Assembly: GCA_004835665.1 (NCBI GenBank)
Contig: RBKR01000003.1
Span: 930,001 to 994,000 of the forward strand
Direction of reading: 5' to 3'
From: Phoma sp. XZ068
Taxonomy: Eukaryota > Ascomycota > Dothideomycetes > Pleosporales > Didymellaceae
DNA: 64,000 nt
The position numbers and the translations under genes are program-made. This document shows, piece by piece, positions 20,923 to 32,363 of the stretch (its first letter is position 1; each line of letters begins with the position of its first letter). Under the pieces are notes generated by a model. It was given only the letters and a program-made list of their open reading frames with translations. It was not told the origin of the DNA and did not search any database.

Positions 20923-22783
20923 TTAGAAGGTCTTCCTACGCGTGACTCGCGCAGGCATCCCTTCCCTTGGCTTTGCGGAAGCAAGCAAAACCTGGTACAT
21001 GGGATCACCGAATACAAGCTGAGGCCCTTTCCGGAAACTGCTGTCCTTCGTCCAAAGCGTCCCATCGTTACTCAGCGATTCTAGTTCGTCATAAGCGCTT
21101 CGAACGTCGAATTCTCGCAATGTCAATGCGAGCACGGTCTTGATCTCGATCAGTGTAAGTTCCTGGCCGATGCAGTTGCGAGGGCCCTTCTCGAATGGAC
21201 GCCATGCATCGGCAGGTACATTCGCGATGTTCTCTGGCAGAAAACGCTCAGGTTTGAACTCGTCAACGTCTTCACCCCAAAGTCTTTTGGAGCGACCCAT
21301 GGCGAACGATGGAGTCCATATATTGATTCCCTCGGTGGGAAGCATCTCGCCACTGACAGGATCTCGAATGAAGTAGTCTTTGCGTCCCAGTCTGGTTGGC
21401 GACGCAGGAGCCCAGAGGCGCAGTACTTCTTTGATGACGGCGAGCGAGTATTCAAGTTTGTTGACCAGAGAAGGATTCGCTCGAAGTTGATCTGCCGCAC
21501 TGGCGTCAAGTCCGAAGACTTCGTCCAATTCATTTCGTGCTGCTGCCAGCGTGTGCGGGTGTTCGCTTAGTAACTTGTAGCAGTAGCACAGTGTCGAGGA
21601 AGTTGTGTCGTGTCCAGCAAACAGAAGGGCCAGGAGATTATCGATGGCAGCTTTTCGAAATTCCGCATTCATAGTTGTCGCACTGGCACCTGTTTGTTCG
21701 CTGTCTTTTGCATACAGCTCTAGCGCCAAATCAACTCCGGTCTTTTTCTTCTGGGCTCTTAAAGCTTCCGACTTATTTGTAGCGAACCTGTCGTCCAGGA
21801 TCTTGCCAACATATGTAGCCATCCTCGTACGGTAATACTTCGTGACAAGTGGCCGCAGCAGACTATACCGATGGAAAGGGTTGATCGACGCGTGGTCCAT
21901 TGCCCAGAACAGTGCACCTCTCATCCACACAGCAAACTGACCACCAGAGGTGAGACACTGAAAGTCATGGCCACAAATCACCTTGCCGATAACATCAATT
22001 GTGATTTTGGTCGCCTATGATAGCATCAGCAACGTAAGAGGAATGACCGAGTCATCAACGCACCTCTTCCTCCATCCGGAACACTCGATTAGCAGACGCA
22101 TGCTCATCAAGCAATCTAACAAAGTCCTGGCAGCAGTCGACAATGGCAGGAACTTGACTGAGGAGGTGTTGTATCGAAAAGCCCGGATTGAAAGCGCTCC
22201 TCCATTTCTTCCACAATGGTCCACTTGTTGTTACCATGTTGGCCTTGCCAACAAATGGCTCCAAAGTCTGTGCCAGGGCAGGGTGCTTGACCAAGTCAGA
22301 TTCAGCGACCTGGCGGGCTACGTCACTAAAGGGTAATTAGCAGAGTCTCCAAGGTGACCATCTACTTCGTACGGGTCTGTGATTACTAAGGACATAAAAG
22401 AAACCGGACGTGGGTCTATATAGAAGACAGGCGGTAAGTCATGTTCACGCATGAGCTGAGCAGACAATGTGTGCGGGTGTGCACGACCTGGCAACTTCGC
22501 AGCGACTTTGCCCAAGGAGATGAGATGGCCGAAGATAACTGAATGGGGTGGACCAGGCTAGAGATTATTAGCAAGGGAATCATTCTGTATACAGGGCTCG
22601 TAATTCTTTGGTTGTTGAAGATAGAGCAGGTACGGGAGCAGGCTGTATACTCACAAGTTTCCGGCACCGCCATCGATCCTTCAACAAAGCTACCAAGCTT
22701 CCCACTACCCATACTATGAAGACGGTCGCTATTGCCGAAGCTACAGTGTAATCATGAAGCAAACCCATTTGGCGATGTCGCAA
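20923..22783 (-). CDS. Cytochrome P450 monooxygenase
   Basis: Exons 22783-22655, 22557-22373, 22325-22064 and 22014-20923 give 555 aa. An N-terminal membrane anchor (about 12-34, VASAIATVFIVWVVGSLVALL) is followed by the PGPP hinge created at the first splice. The oxygen-binding I-helix motif AGHDTTS lies at about 325-331, the ExxR motif EVLR at 388-391, the PERF element near 448, and the heme loop FEKGPRNCIG at 466-475 with Cys473 as axial ligand; all are intact. Intron 2 uses a weak donor (gtacga), chosen because it alone yields ITDPDVARQV in frame. ER-bound, needs a P450 reductase. The subfamily and substrate cannot be read safely; lack of a neighbouring synthase argues against a backbone cluster, and fatty-acid or xenobiotic oxidation is equally possible. 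Confidence 0.92.
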
Positions 22784-24189
22784 GCACTGATAGAGAAGGG
22801 GACGTTTTGATGTGGTTCAGAAAGGGGAGAGTTGGTATTTCCCCGCGCAGGGAGCGATTGTGGCCTGCAGCTGGTATGCAGGGCAGCCGGCACTTCCGTC
22901 GTCATGGCTTGGTGAACAGGTCCCTCAATGGTGGTGCAAACTGGTCACCTCCGTTCATCCGCCCACACTTGGAGTAGTGAAGTGAAGGTGGTGATGCGTG
23001 ATATGTGGGGCATGTTGACGCAGCGCCACCTCTGCTTCCTCTGCCGGTGATACGAGTAAGCACAAGTGCAGCGTGGATGTCATTGCCGACGGCGAAGCAT
23101 ATCGAGCAATGTGCCCCTTTTGCTCGTATCCTCAGAAGTAATATTTGCAATGACGCCAATTAGTTATACTTTGCCTTTATACCAAAATAGCGTCTGGTAT
23201 AGATGGGAATAAGGCTTGTGAAACAACAATTCGAGGTTGGTCCTGGGTGCACCACGGTCAAGTTCAAATGGCATTGTTATGCGCTGACGGCCAGGGTGGC
23301 CTGCTCTTCCAGCCCGATCACCACGCACTGAGCCGATCCTCACCTAGTGCGAACCAGGTCCGTCCCGATTAGCACTGACCCCTTCGTTGTGCATGCTGTC
23401 TCGGAGAAAAGACGCGGGGCAGTATTGGTGTAGCGCACCTGTTCCGGTCGCCGTTGGCAACGATGTTTGCATGCGTTCCAATTGACGATTACACAAGCCG
23501 CCTGCAGGCCACAATTGCATGAAGAATCACGCTGCTACAGACGCATTGCGAATTAGCTGTCGTTGCGGACCTTGCAGCGGGTGGCGGGTTTCGCATTAAG
23601 CGTTTCGCGCTGGACAACGGTCGTGCCAACCCTGGTTTTCTTGTTGCTCCCCTGAAGCTCTCTGTTCTCGAAGCCAGTGTGCGCACCTCTCACACGTGTC
23701 GCGCTACCCAGCTATCACGCTTTCTTCATCGCCCCATCTAGCTTCGAACAGCCACTCCATCACACGCTGATAGAGCGTCTCGACCTCACCAACTCGCTCC
23801 TCGTACTCGGTGGGCCTGACAGCCGTACCTTGCAGTAGCGTTGAGACGAATCGACCACTATACCGCGGCTAATCTTGGAAGGTGCGACCTAATCTCCCCA
23901 CACAGACCCTGAGCCATTCACTCTGCTCGCTGCGCCGACCCACTCCATTTGCCGCGCCTGCTGAGAAACCAGACTGACCGGGCTGATCTCCAGCAACGTA
24001 CCCCTTCAATCTCATTCTCATCAACGCGACCTCTTGCAATTCTCGGTGCCGTGAGCGCATGACAGGGAACCTAGCTCTCGCAACCCAAGCTACGCGCTCC
24101 GCAGCCGCACTCCTTTCTCGGCTACCCAAATTGCAAGCGCAAGCTGCTCGTCGCCCATTGATTTAACGGGCGCATCCCGCTTGAGCAGC
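22784..24189. other. Divergent intergenic region
   Basis: 1.4 kb between the starts of the P450 and septin-like genes. The 23.65-24.1 kb part is C/T-rich, typical of a fungal 5' leader for the septin-like gene. No gene recognised. Confidence 0.5.
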
Positions 24190-26067
24190 ATGGCCAGTTC
24201 TACTCCTTCCCGCATACCCTCTAATACCAACCCCAAGGACGGTTCGCCTGATCCATCTGCCGCGCCTGCCTCAAACGGTGACTTCCAGGCAGCTGCAGCA
24301 CGAAGATCCAGCTTCTCTTTCCTGCGAAAGCGATCCTCTGAGAACAAGATCAGCACGTCAAGAGCCACCAGCATGAGCCGCAAGCAGAAGGCACTCGCCC
24401 AGGAGGAGGCGCTGCGAAGGCAGAGGGAAGCCGCAATGCTGCCCAAGGAGCCACCCCGCCTTCCGTCCCATTCGCCTCTCCCCCAGATCGCGAGTTTTGG
24501 AGGGGACCATCGTCCTGATTCTGTTGCCATTGTCTCCAACAAGGTTGGTAACTTCAGTCCGAACTTCAGCAGACCGTCCGTCGAGCAGCACAGAATGGCA
24601 CCAATCACCAACCTCGCTGTGCTACCACCTGTGCCTGGTAGCGCGCACTCGTACTCGTACATGGACACCGACCCCTACGCCCGGACAGAGAGCATGACCA
24701 ACCGCGGTCGCTATAGCTACGCCAGCAGCCATGTCAGCGCCGTGAACAGCCCTCGTCGCGTGCGCAAGAAGAAGCAGCCCACACCATTCAAGTATGTGAC
24801 CCAATTCCTCCTGCTCAAAGCCACACTAACAGCAAGCAGCATTCTCGTACTTGGCACCAAAGGCTGCGGCAAGTCGTCCTTCATCGAGTTCCTTCGCACT
24901 GCGCTTGCCTTGCCCGTCAGGAAGCGCCCTAATACCCCCTCCCCACCACCCAGCGTTGTTGCTGAAGATACGCCTTTCACCTCCCAATACTTGGAAACGG
25001 AAGTGGATGGCGAGAGGGTTGGTGTCACTCTCTGGGACTCTGAAGGGCTTGAGAAGAATATCGTCGACTTTCAACTGCCCATCGTTACTTCATTCCTTGA
25101 GTCCAAGTTCGAGGACACGTTCGGTGAAGAACAAAAGGTCATTCGTGCGCCAGGTGTCATCGACACCCATATCCATTGCGTCTTCCTTATCCTGGATCCT
25201 GCGCGTCTCGACGCCAACATCTCAGAGGCCCGCAAGAAGTCAAACGTCATCAATGTCGGCAGTGCTATATTCGGCGGACTTGACGAGAATCTAGACCTCA
25301 ATGTGCTTCGCGAGCTGCAGACCAGAACGACCGTCGTGCCAGTCATCAGCAAGGCGGATACCATCACCGGCGCACACATGCGCCACCTGAAGAAGATGGT
25401 ATGGGATACTATAAAGCGCGCGAAGTTGGACCCTCTGGAGGCGCTGAATCTTGACGATCCCGAGGACGAAGATAGTGACCGGCTGGACGAACGGGATGAG
25501 GACGAATACGCACCATCTTCGGATAACGAGGGCAAAGGTGACGTCCTAAACAAGGTTCTTGGACGGTCATCTTCCGAAGCAGCTCGTTCCATTGCATCTT
25601 CGCGCTCATCTTCTGGCTCGGGCTCTCCCTCCACATCTCCGCCTGGCACTCGAAGGAACCACAGCCGCAAGCCGTCAGCCATCTCTGCCTCGATACATAA
25701 GGAGGATGCTGAGACGCCGTTTCTCCCACTCAGCATTATCTCACCGGACCCTTACGAACCTGATGTCATCGGTCGTAAGTTCCCCTGGGGATTTGCAGAC
25801 CCTTACAACCCCGAGCACTGTGATTTCGTCCGGCTCAGGGAGAGCGTGTTCAGCGAGTGGCGAGCAGAGCTCCGTGAAGCGAGTCGTGAGCAATGGTACG
25901 AGGGATGGCGAACAAACCGACTACAGAAAGGCAACAACCCTAGGAGACACATTGCGACTTCGGATGGACCTGCAGCACAGCAATTCTCTGTCCCTGGCTC
26001 GACCGGTCGCGCATCGACCGCCGGTAGCCAGCAGCAGTACCGTGCCTACCGCCCCAACAACATGTAG
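24190..26067 (+). CDS. Septin-like G-domain protein
   Basis: Exons 24190-24791 and 24840-26067 give 609 aa. The 48-bp intron is a multiple of three with no stop, so unspliced RNA is also open, but removal gives TPFNILVLGTKGCGKSSF, the septin-style entry to the P-loop. G1 is GTKGCGKS, G3 reads WDSEGL where septins have DTPG, G4 is SKAD, and VIDTHIHCVFLILDP matches the conserved septin strand. The C-terminal element FPWGFADPYNPEHCDFVRLRESVF corresponds to the septin unique element. About 190 disordered Ser/Pro/Arg residues precede the G domain, and an acidic-Ser insert (about 420-500) interrupts it. No C-terminal coiled coil. This fits divergent filamentous-fungal septins (AspE-like is a guess). 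Role in hyphal septation or cortical scaffolding is family knowledge. The ATG at 24190 is the first in frame. Confidence 0.75.
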   Translation: MASSTPSRIPSNTNPKDGSPDPSAAPASNGDFQAAAARRSSFSFLRKRSSENKISTSRATSMSRKQKALAQEEALRRQREAAMLPKEPPRLPSHSPLPQIASFGGDHRPDSVAIVSNKVGNFSPNFSRPSVEQHRMAPITNLAVLPPVPGSAHSYSYMDTDPYARTESMTNRGRYSYASSHVSAVNSPRRVRKKKQPTPFKYVTQFLLLKATLTASSILVLGTKGCGKSSFIEFLRTALALPVRKRPNTPSPPPSVVAEDTPFTSQYLETEVDGERVGVTLWDSEGLEKNIVDFQLPIVTSFLESKFEDTFGEEQKVIRAPGVIDTHIHCVFLILDPARLDANISEARKKSNVINVGSAIFGGLDENLDLNVLRELQTRTTVVPVISKADTITGAHMRHLKKMVWDTIKRAKLDPLEALNLDDPEDEDSDRLDERDEDEYAPSSDNEGKGDVLNKVLGRSSSEAARSIASSRSSSGSGSPSTSPPGTRRNHSRKPSAISASIHKEDAETPFLPLSIISPDPYEPDVIGRKFPWGFADPYNPEHCDFVRLRESVFSEWRAELREASREQWYEGWRTNRLQKGNNPRRHIATSDGPAAQQFSVPGSTGRASTAGSQQQYRAYRPNNM

Positions 26068-27218
26068 TTGACCGTTCAACTCTCGAATCCTCTCCACAAG
26101 AATACACAACACTTTTGAAGATGCCGATCGTGCGGATCCAGTCACCGGATCGACGCTCTCCACATTAACGATTCGATGACCTACAAAGGCGACCAACCTC
26201 AGACCTAGCAGAGCATCGATTTTCTCTTCTTGCGACACTTTTATCTCGACATGTTCTACTCATACCCCATCCTCTACTATGTTCGTCGAGTCTATCCCAA
26301 ATCTGCGCGTATCTTTGTACTACCCTTTTGTTTTGTATTGTTTATTGAAATTGCGCATACCCCCATTCTATTGTTTAGTACATCTAGATCATGCCGTTCC
26401 GATCTGTCACAACTCCTGAGTTGTAGGCTACTGGGGTGGTTGAGTAGTAGTAATACGCTGGACGTTGTTTGAGTGTGGAAGTTGGCAGCAGGCAGACCAA
26501 CTGAGCGAGAGCGAGCGTAGCAGAGCGTCTTCCTCCGCATTAAAGATTTACTAAATGTTACTACTGTACATTCTACCCTTCTTTTGTTGTTTTGAGCTGC
26601 ATTGTCTTGTTACCCTGGCTGATACGACCACAATTTGTGGACTTGTAAGTATCGTCTAAAGCGGGATCGAGATGGCGACAGCAGATAGGACATCACAGCG
26701 ATTCCCACATTCATCACCACAACAACCTGACATGTCACCAGACTTCGACAGCACGTCTTGAAGGTCTTCTTGTGGCACACCTCTCTCTTCCCCAAACTCC
26801 TACCATGCATGAGGGCCCATTCGAGACCTCGGGGTGCGCGCTGGTGTGGTGGCCAGCATCGCAGCCAAGAGCTGACAGGTTCCACATGGCGAATTATAAA
26901 CCCCATATTTGAGGTGCATCCCGCCCGACCCGTCTCCCGCATGCATAGTGCATTTCTACCATCGGAATTGGATCAGGCTGGATGAGCATCAGCTTCGTGC
27001 GAGGCCGCTTGGAGCGCCACATGTAGGTGTGATTGGTTCGCTCTGCATACACATTGCGGCTGAACTCTGCCACCATTCAAGCTACAGCGAGCTTTACAGT
27101 CAAGATAGTAGGTCACCAACATGACTTTCATCGACCGCACTTTGCTTTGCGCCGTCTCTCCTCCACGTTACATTTGTGAGCGCCCGGTGCAGCTGTTCAT
27201 CGAGCCACCACGGAAGAT
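26068..27218. other. Intergenic, nothing recognised
   Basis: 1.15 kb between two genes on the same strand. Includes the 3' UTR of the septin-like gene and the promoter of the membrane protein. No domain-bearing frame was found. Confidence 0.5.
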
Positions 27219-29549
27219 ATGGAGTATCACAAAGACCCAGCGATCTCCAGTACCGCCTTGCCCTTGGACAATGATGGGAAAGCCAATGAATACATACGGC
27301 ACTCGGAAGTCCCACCGGAACCCGGTATGAGGCTCCAATCGTCAACCCACAGGAGCTTTGTTGCCAAAATAGGCTCATGGAACATCTTTGTACTCATCCT
27401 CGGTACGATTGCAACCTTTTTAGCCATGGCCTTTCTTGCCCTCCTATGGGCCGGATCAGAAAGCGCGAGGCAGGGCGACCGTACACCATTGCTATGGTTC
27501 ATGATCGTCGACAACGGCTGGGCAACTCGAGTCGTCACTGTCGCCTCAGTTCTCATTCGCCTCGCCACGGCCGCTCAGATGGGTGTCTTCGCTGCCCTCA
27601 TCGCAGCCTGGATACTCGAGACAACCGGAGCTTCTGCTGAGCACTTGCCTATGCTCTCTATTATTCGAACGGTCAACAACGGGCCCCAGTCGCATATCTG
27701 GAATGTCTTTCATTCGCTTCGCACCGGGTCAAGATGGCTATATTCAACGATTGTGATTCTGGCTATACTGGATGCATTTGCACTGCAATTCACTTCGACC
27801 CTCCTCATTACAGACTTCAAGTCTACAGCTATCGTGCCAGCAGCTGCCCAGGCCAACGTCTACTACACCGCCCACGGCCAGTATGACGACGAAGCTGGCA
27901 GTGTCCAAGCAGGCGCTGGCGTCGACTTCTTTCAGACTGGACCATCTGCGTACGCTCGATTTGCCGAATGGGCTGAGGAGCCGCGTGTGGACGGAGAGTA
28001 TGCAGATACTGGAGCTACTCTGCGTGCTTTTCTACCTTTCGGCTCGTCTGACACCAGAAGTGTTCTTCGTGGGTATGATGGGCCAGCTACAGTTGTCGAC
28101 TCTCGTGTTCGATGTGTCTTGCCAACAGTGGCCATTCATAACATCACGTTCCTGTACGAATCTGGGAATAATTCAAACTACGAGATAGCGATTGCAGGGA
28201 AGGTAGACGTCCGGGGCAGCATACCTGGTATGCTGGGACAGTCAGCTGCAGATGAGGGCGACCGCACTGGATTAGAGGGTTACTTCTTGATGACCGCGGT
28301 AGCCAGGATCTACTGGGCCAACACCACAGACTGGCGACTCTCCTACACCATGTTACCATATTTCACGGCATTCTCAGGGTTCTCCAACAACGTCCTGGAT
28401 CCCAGCAACACCGGTTTCGCCGCGCTACTCCTCATGAACGCTACGGGAAACGGATGGCAGTCTGTCCTCGACGACATCGTATCGAACCTAGAAACAAACC
28501 CCACGCTCCAAGTCGGACCTTACAACTGGACCGAAACCCCGTCCGGAGTCTGGACAGCCCTCAAACCCTCCAACTCAACAGCAGACATCGGCCTGAGCGC
28601 AACCCTCTGCTTCGCAAACCTAAACTCCAACAACTACATCGTGCACGTAACCGACGGCACCGACTTCCCCGAACCAAAAAACATGTCCTGGTCCACCACA
28701 TCGAAAACATACAACACCACGCTCGTCCACCGCATGCTCGACACCTCCACCAAAGACCTGACTCAGAAACAACGCGGCATCCTGACCCTCCACCCCCCTC
28801 CTAGTTCCAACTGGAGCACTTCACGCATCCCAGACTCAGGCTCAGACTTCATAACAACACCGCTCCACCTCGGCCTCCGCAAACTCCAACACCCCTCCCT
28901 CCCCTCCCTCGCATTCAACCGCGCATGGGGCGCAACAGCCGCATTCACACCCTTCTCTTCGTACAACTCCGTGCATAAAACGCACGCCGCGCTTTTTCAA
29001 GACGTTATTCGCGAAACGGGGAATCCAGCGGTGGCATTTCAGGCGTTTTTCACCGTGTTGAGCCAAATGACGTATTACGATTTACTTCCTCAGTTCGACA
29101 TCGCTCTCCCTGCGAGGACGGCGGTGTCGCAGAGTGTGGAGGTGCCGGGGCAGTGGGTCGGTTTCGGTGTTGTGATGGCGTTGTTGGGGGGGCATGCGGT
29201 GTTGCTTGGGATTGCGGTGGTGGTGTTTCTACGCGGGACAGGGCGTTCGTTGCTGGGGAATGCGTGGTTGGCTGTTGCGCAGGTGGTGAGTGGGGATATG
29301 ATGGGGATGGTGCATTGGGCGAGTGATAGGACTGATTTGGAGGTGAGGCGGTTGTTGAGGGGTGTGCGGGAGGGCGGGGAGGTGGTGGTTAGGATGGGGG
29401 AGGGGGGTGGGGGGTGGGGGTGGGAGGAGTCAGGCTGTGTTGTGGAGGAAGTAGGTATTTTCAAATGTGTAAGCGTGGTAGCAATAATTAATGAATCTTG
29501 TGCAGTGTATACATCACACACATCACGTCACAATTACAAAAAAAATTGA
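27219..29549 (+). CDS. Large multi-pass membrane protein of unknown function
   Basis: Unspliced frame of 776 aa from an ATG preceded by a clean leader. Three hydrophobic helices crowd the N-terminus (about 50-78, 105-135 and 170-192), then a roughly 450-residue hydrophilic segment with many N-X-S/T sites (NITF, NNTN-like, NMSW, NWST), then one last helix (about 665-690, VGFGVVMALLGGHAVLLGIAVVVFL) and a short tail rich in Gly. The layout suggests a big extracellular or luminal domain held by four helices. I do not recognise the family; similar proteins are common as lineage-expanded hypotheticals in moulds. The last 25 or so codons are doubtful: a donor (gtaggt) near 29452 and acceptors downstream could change the C-terminus. 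Confidence 0.7.
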   Translation: MEYHKDPAISSTALPLDNDGKANEYIRHSEVPPEPGMRLQSSTHRSFVAKIGSWNIFVLILGTIATFLAMAFLALLWAGSESARQGDRTPLLWFMIVDNGWATRVVTVASVLIRLATAAQMGVFAALIAAWILETTGASAEHLPMLSIIRTVNNGPQSHIWNVFHSLRTGSRWLYSTIVILAILDAFALQFTSTLLITDFKSTAIVPAAAQANVYYTAHGQYDDEAGSVQAGAGVDFFQTGPSAYARFAEWAEEPRVDGEYADTGATLRAFLPFGSSDTRSVLRGYDGPATVVDSRVRCVLPTVAIHNITFLYESGNNSNYEIAIAGKVDVRGSIPGMLGQSAADEGDRTGLEGYFLMTAVARIYWANTTDWRLSYTMLPYFTAFSGFSNNVLDPSNTGFAALLLMNATGNGWQSVLDDIVSNLETNPTLQVGPYNWTETPSGVWTALKPSNSTADIGLSATLCFANLNSNNYIVHVTDGTDFPEPKNMSWSTTSKTYNTTLVHRMLDTSTKDLTQKQRGILTLHPPPSSNWSTSRIPDSGSDFITTPLHLGLRKLQHPSLPSLAFNRAWGATAAFTPFSSYNSVHKTHAALFQDVIRETGNPAVAFQAFFTVLSQMTYYDLLPQFDIALPARTAVSQSVEVPGQWVGFGVVMALLGGHAVLLGIAVVVFLRGTGRSLLGNAWLAVAQVVSGDMMGMVHWASDRTDLEVRRLLRGVREGGEVVVRMGEGGGGWGWEESGCVVEEVGIFKCVSVVAIINESCAVYTSHTSRHNYKKN

Positions 29550-29915
29550 GTTACACAAGAAATGCATGTATTCCCATTCCTCTCAACCCCGCCACCACGT
29601 TCCACCCCTAGAAACCCGCCCGCCGTATAAACACCATGCTCGCAGAAGACCATCCAGTACCAGTACTAATACAGGGGCTACCTTGCGCTAATGCCAAACA
29701 AAAACGTGTGTGGATGCTCAACAGAATATGAGTATCGGAGAAGGGTATTCGGAAAGCAAAAGACGCGGCAAATATTAATGCTTGTGCGGATACAGATAAG
29801 CTGTGCTGTGATATGATATGTGAGGTGAAGTATGATATGCTCGCGGTAAGATATATGGGCCTCGAGGTGCCGAGGCGAACTGTCCATGTACACGGGGCAG
29901 TTGGGAGGGAGGTGT
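29550..29915. other. Tail-to-tail spacer
   Basis: 366 bp between converging stops, presumably two 3' UTRs; nothing else seen. Confidence 0.6.
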
Positions 29916-32363
29916 CTAGAATAGGCGGCCCCGACTTGTTACGCTTGCCCTGCTTGTGGGGCTGGCTCTGCTTCGCTCGTCTTCCTCGGGCACGTCGCTC
30001 AGCCTTGTGGGGTGGTGGTGTCGCATGCCGATCCATTCGTCGCCGTATCCGTCGCCGCTGTAGTCAGGCCGGCCAGCCGTTGCGTAGCCCTGGCCATGCG
30101 GACTGCCTTGCTCAGCGCCAGTGGTCGCGTACTGGGTTGGAGGGTTGGCGGCTGAGCCGTAGCGTTGGAGGTGCTCGAGCTCCCTGCGACGGTCTTCGCT
30201 CACGTCGTATTCGTCAGACATGGGGGACTGCAGGGAGCGGAAGGGGACGCGGTGGCCAGCGTCGTCGAGGATGTAGTTTCCATGGCTGTCGATGGCGTAT
30301 TCTTCGTCGCCTTCTGAAGTGTCGTCTGCCTGGGATGTGACGTAGGATTGAGTGTCTTCAGCCATGCTGGTGCGGCCTTCATGCAGATATGACTCTGGCT
30401 GCTGGTAGAAGGCTTCGGGGTGCGAGGTTGCTGGCTGCACGGGAGCTTGTGGGCTGTGCGAGCTTGGCATGGGATACTGCATAGCAGGAGCAGGCGCTGT
30501 GGGGTGAGCTGTGGGCTGGCTGGAGCTTGTAGGTTGAGCGGATGATGCAGCGCCTGAAGGAATGTATGCACCCTGGGCGAGGTTGGCAATATCCTGCTCA
30601 CGGTGGCCATGTCGCTGCTCAATAAACGGATCAGTGTCGGTGGGAGACTGGCCCTCTTCGTAAGAGTAGTGCTGCTCAATGCCGCCGCTGCTTTGCGCGC
30701 CAGCGTATGTGTCGCCTCCGCTAGATCTTCCTGCGCCTTGCGCCATGGGCACGACCTGCACTCCACCAACCAACGTGGGCTGGCCTTCGCGCAGGGAAGA
30801 GGTACGGTCGCGCTCTTCTTGCTCTCGCCTTCCGAGCTCTTCCCACGCACGTCGTGCTTCCTCTTTTGAAATTTGCAATTCACGCTTCATCTCCGACACA
30901 GCACGCTCAGCATTCTTCTTCTCAGTAGCCATGCGCTCCATGTCGGCTTCAGCAGCGATTCTTGCATCGCGCTCAGCTTGGAGGGTCGCTTCGAAAGACG
31001 CTTCGCGTTCTTGAGCCTTTTCCTGGTCTTGACGGTGTTCGTAGAACCATCTCTGGAACTTGCGTTCTGAGGACGCGCGCAGACGTTGCAGCTCGACCAC
31101 AGCATGGAACAAGTTGGCGCCAGCTGCTGACAAGTCTGTGATTTGCCGTGACATCTGCTGTGCCAATGGCTCTCGGCGGACTTCATCAGTGTTCTGTTCC
31201 AACCTCCGTATCCAATACGAAGTCAGGCCTTCCCAGTGGGAGGAGAGGGTCTCCCAACGTTCGAAGGCATGGGGGAAGGTGGATGTCGTGGAGTCACGAA
31301 GCTGGGTCTGCGACGCGTCTGGTGGCGGTGCCGGACGCGGTGGTGCTGCAGTTGACGGCCCAGCCTGGGCAGATCCAGTAGAGCCTGCTGGGCGTCGTGC
31401 GTGCGTGCGGTCGCCAGAAGGTTGCCGCCGTTCGCCAGTGGATGCAGGTGCAGTTGGGGCAGGGCGAGGCTGTTGCTGTGCCTGCGAATTGGCTCTGGAG
31501 CGTGGTTGCTGTGGGCCGGACATGGGGTCTTGCGGGCGGGTGGTTGGAGGCAGCATGCCGTCGGGCGGACGGGGTGCGCCGGTGGATGGATATCGGACGT
31601 GTTGGTCGCCTGATCGTGAAGGAGCGTGCTGGGGCTGTCTTTGCTGCCCAGGCTCACTGAGGGGGTTTGTGCCAGCTACGCCAGCAACGGCTTGTGCTCG
31701 TCGCTCGACACTTCTCCGGCGTTCTTCGTCGGCTTTGCGCTGCTCCTCTGCCTCGGTCTGCTGCCTGCGCGCCGCCTCTCGCTGTCGTCGCTCGTTCATG
31801 ATCATCTGGGGCGTGCGGATGTTGGAGCGGTCGGCCTGGGTGACGGGCGTGGGGCCGCCCGTCGTGCGCGCGCCGCCATTGGCAGGACGGCTGGCCATGA
31901 GGTCGGACATGGCGGCGTTCTCTTCGACCGTGTCCGGGGTGAAGGCGTACGGGGTGCGGATGGCCTCCTCGAGCACGAAGCGGATGGCCGAGGCGGTGCG
32001 GCGTGAGATGCGCAGGGCCGGGTGCGGCGCGAAGAGGGCGGGATCGCGTGCCTGGAACGCGGCCGGGCGAGAGCCGTCAGAGAAGCGCACTCCGCGCTGG
32101 TGCTGGGCCGGGTCGACGGAGCGGGCGCGCTGGTGCTGCTCGAAGTTGGGGGTGCGGCGCAGGCTGTGTGCGGCGCTGCCAGACGAGCTCGAGACGCGCG
32201 AGTGGCTGTGGTGGGCGCGGTAGTAGTCGTCGGCCTGCTGCTGGCGTAGCTGGAGGGAGGTCTGGAAGGGGTCGTCGCGGTCGTCGCGGGTCGTGGTCTC
32301 GTTATGGGGCGGGTCGTGGTAGGGCAGCAGGTTGGCGAGCTCGGGGGGGCCGGCCGACGTCAC
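29916..32363 (-). CDS. Disordered coiled-coil protein, 5' end unresolved
   Basis: Open frame of 815 codons. No family assigned. It is Gln/Pro/Arg/Ser-rich and mostly disordered, with an Arg/Glu-rich helix (about 185-225), a conserved-looking aromatic core FERWETLSSHWEGLTSYWIR (about 370-390), a long coiled coil (about 420-525, ERDARIAAEADMERMATEKK) and a Pro/Gln/Tyr-rich tail. The frame has no ATG at its start: 32361-32363 is GTG, and the first internal Met is near residue 150. A candidate upstream exon runs 32639-32448 (ATG..CGG) with intron 32447-32382 (gtgcca...ttgtag), which joins in phase and would give about 885 aa. Coordinates given are the secure part only. Scaffold or cytoskeletal function is speculation. 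Confidence 0.65.
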   Translation of the reverse strand: MTSAGPPELANLLPYHDPPHNETTTRDDRDDPFQTSLQLRQQQADDYYRAHHSHSRVSSSSGSAAHSLRRTPNFEQHQRARSVDPAQHQRGVRFSDGSRPAAFQARDPALFAPHPALRISRRTASAIRFVLEEAIRTPYAFTPDTVEENAAMSDLMASRPANGGARTTGGPTPVTQADRSNIRTPQMIMNERRQREAARRQQTEAEEQRKADEERRRSVERRAQAVAGVAGTNPLSEPGQQRQPQHAPSRSGDQHVRYPSTGAPRPPDGMLPPTTRPQDPMSGPQQPRSRANSQAQQQPRPAPTAPASTGERRQPSGDRTHARRPAGSTGSAQAGPSTAAPPRPAPPPDASQTQLRDSTTSTFPHAFERWETLSSHWEGLTSYWIRRLEQNTDEVRREPLAQQMSRQITDLSAAGANLFHAVVELQRLRASSERKFQRWFYEHRQDQEKAQEREASFEATLQAERDARIAAEADMERMATEKKNAERAVSEMKRELQISKEEARRAWEELGRREQEERDRTSSLREGQPTLVGGVQVVPMAQGAGRSSGGDTYAGAQSSGGIEQHYSYEEGQSPTDTDPFIEQRHGHREQDIANLAQGAYIPSGAASSAQPTSSSQPTAHPTAPAPAMQYPMPSSHSPQAPVQPATSHPEAFYQQPESYLHEGRTSMAEDTQSYVTSQADDTSEGDEEYAIDSHGNYILDDAGHRVPFRSLQSPMSDEYDVSEDRRRELEHLQRYGSAANPPTQYATTGAEQGSPHGQGYATAGRPDYSGDGYGDEWIGMRHHHPTRLSDVPEEDERSRASPTSRASVTSRGRLF

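Noticed and set aside
16331..22783. Secondary-metabolite cluster (FAT1, phosphatase, P450)
   Set aside because: No polyketide, peptide or terpene synthase or pathway regulator adjoins; these families also occur singly.
31060..32223. 387-codon plus-strand frame
   Set aside because: Antisense to the Gln/Pro/Ser-rich coiled-coil protein; Cys/Arg/Gly-biased with no motif.
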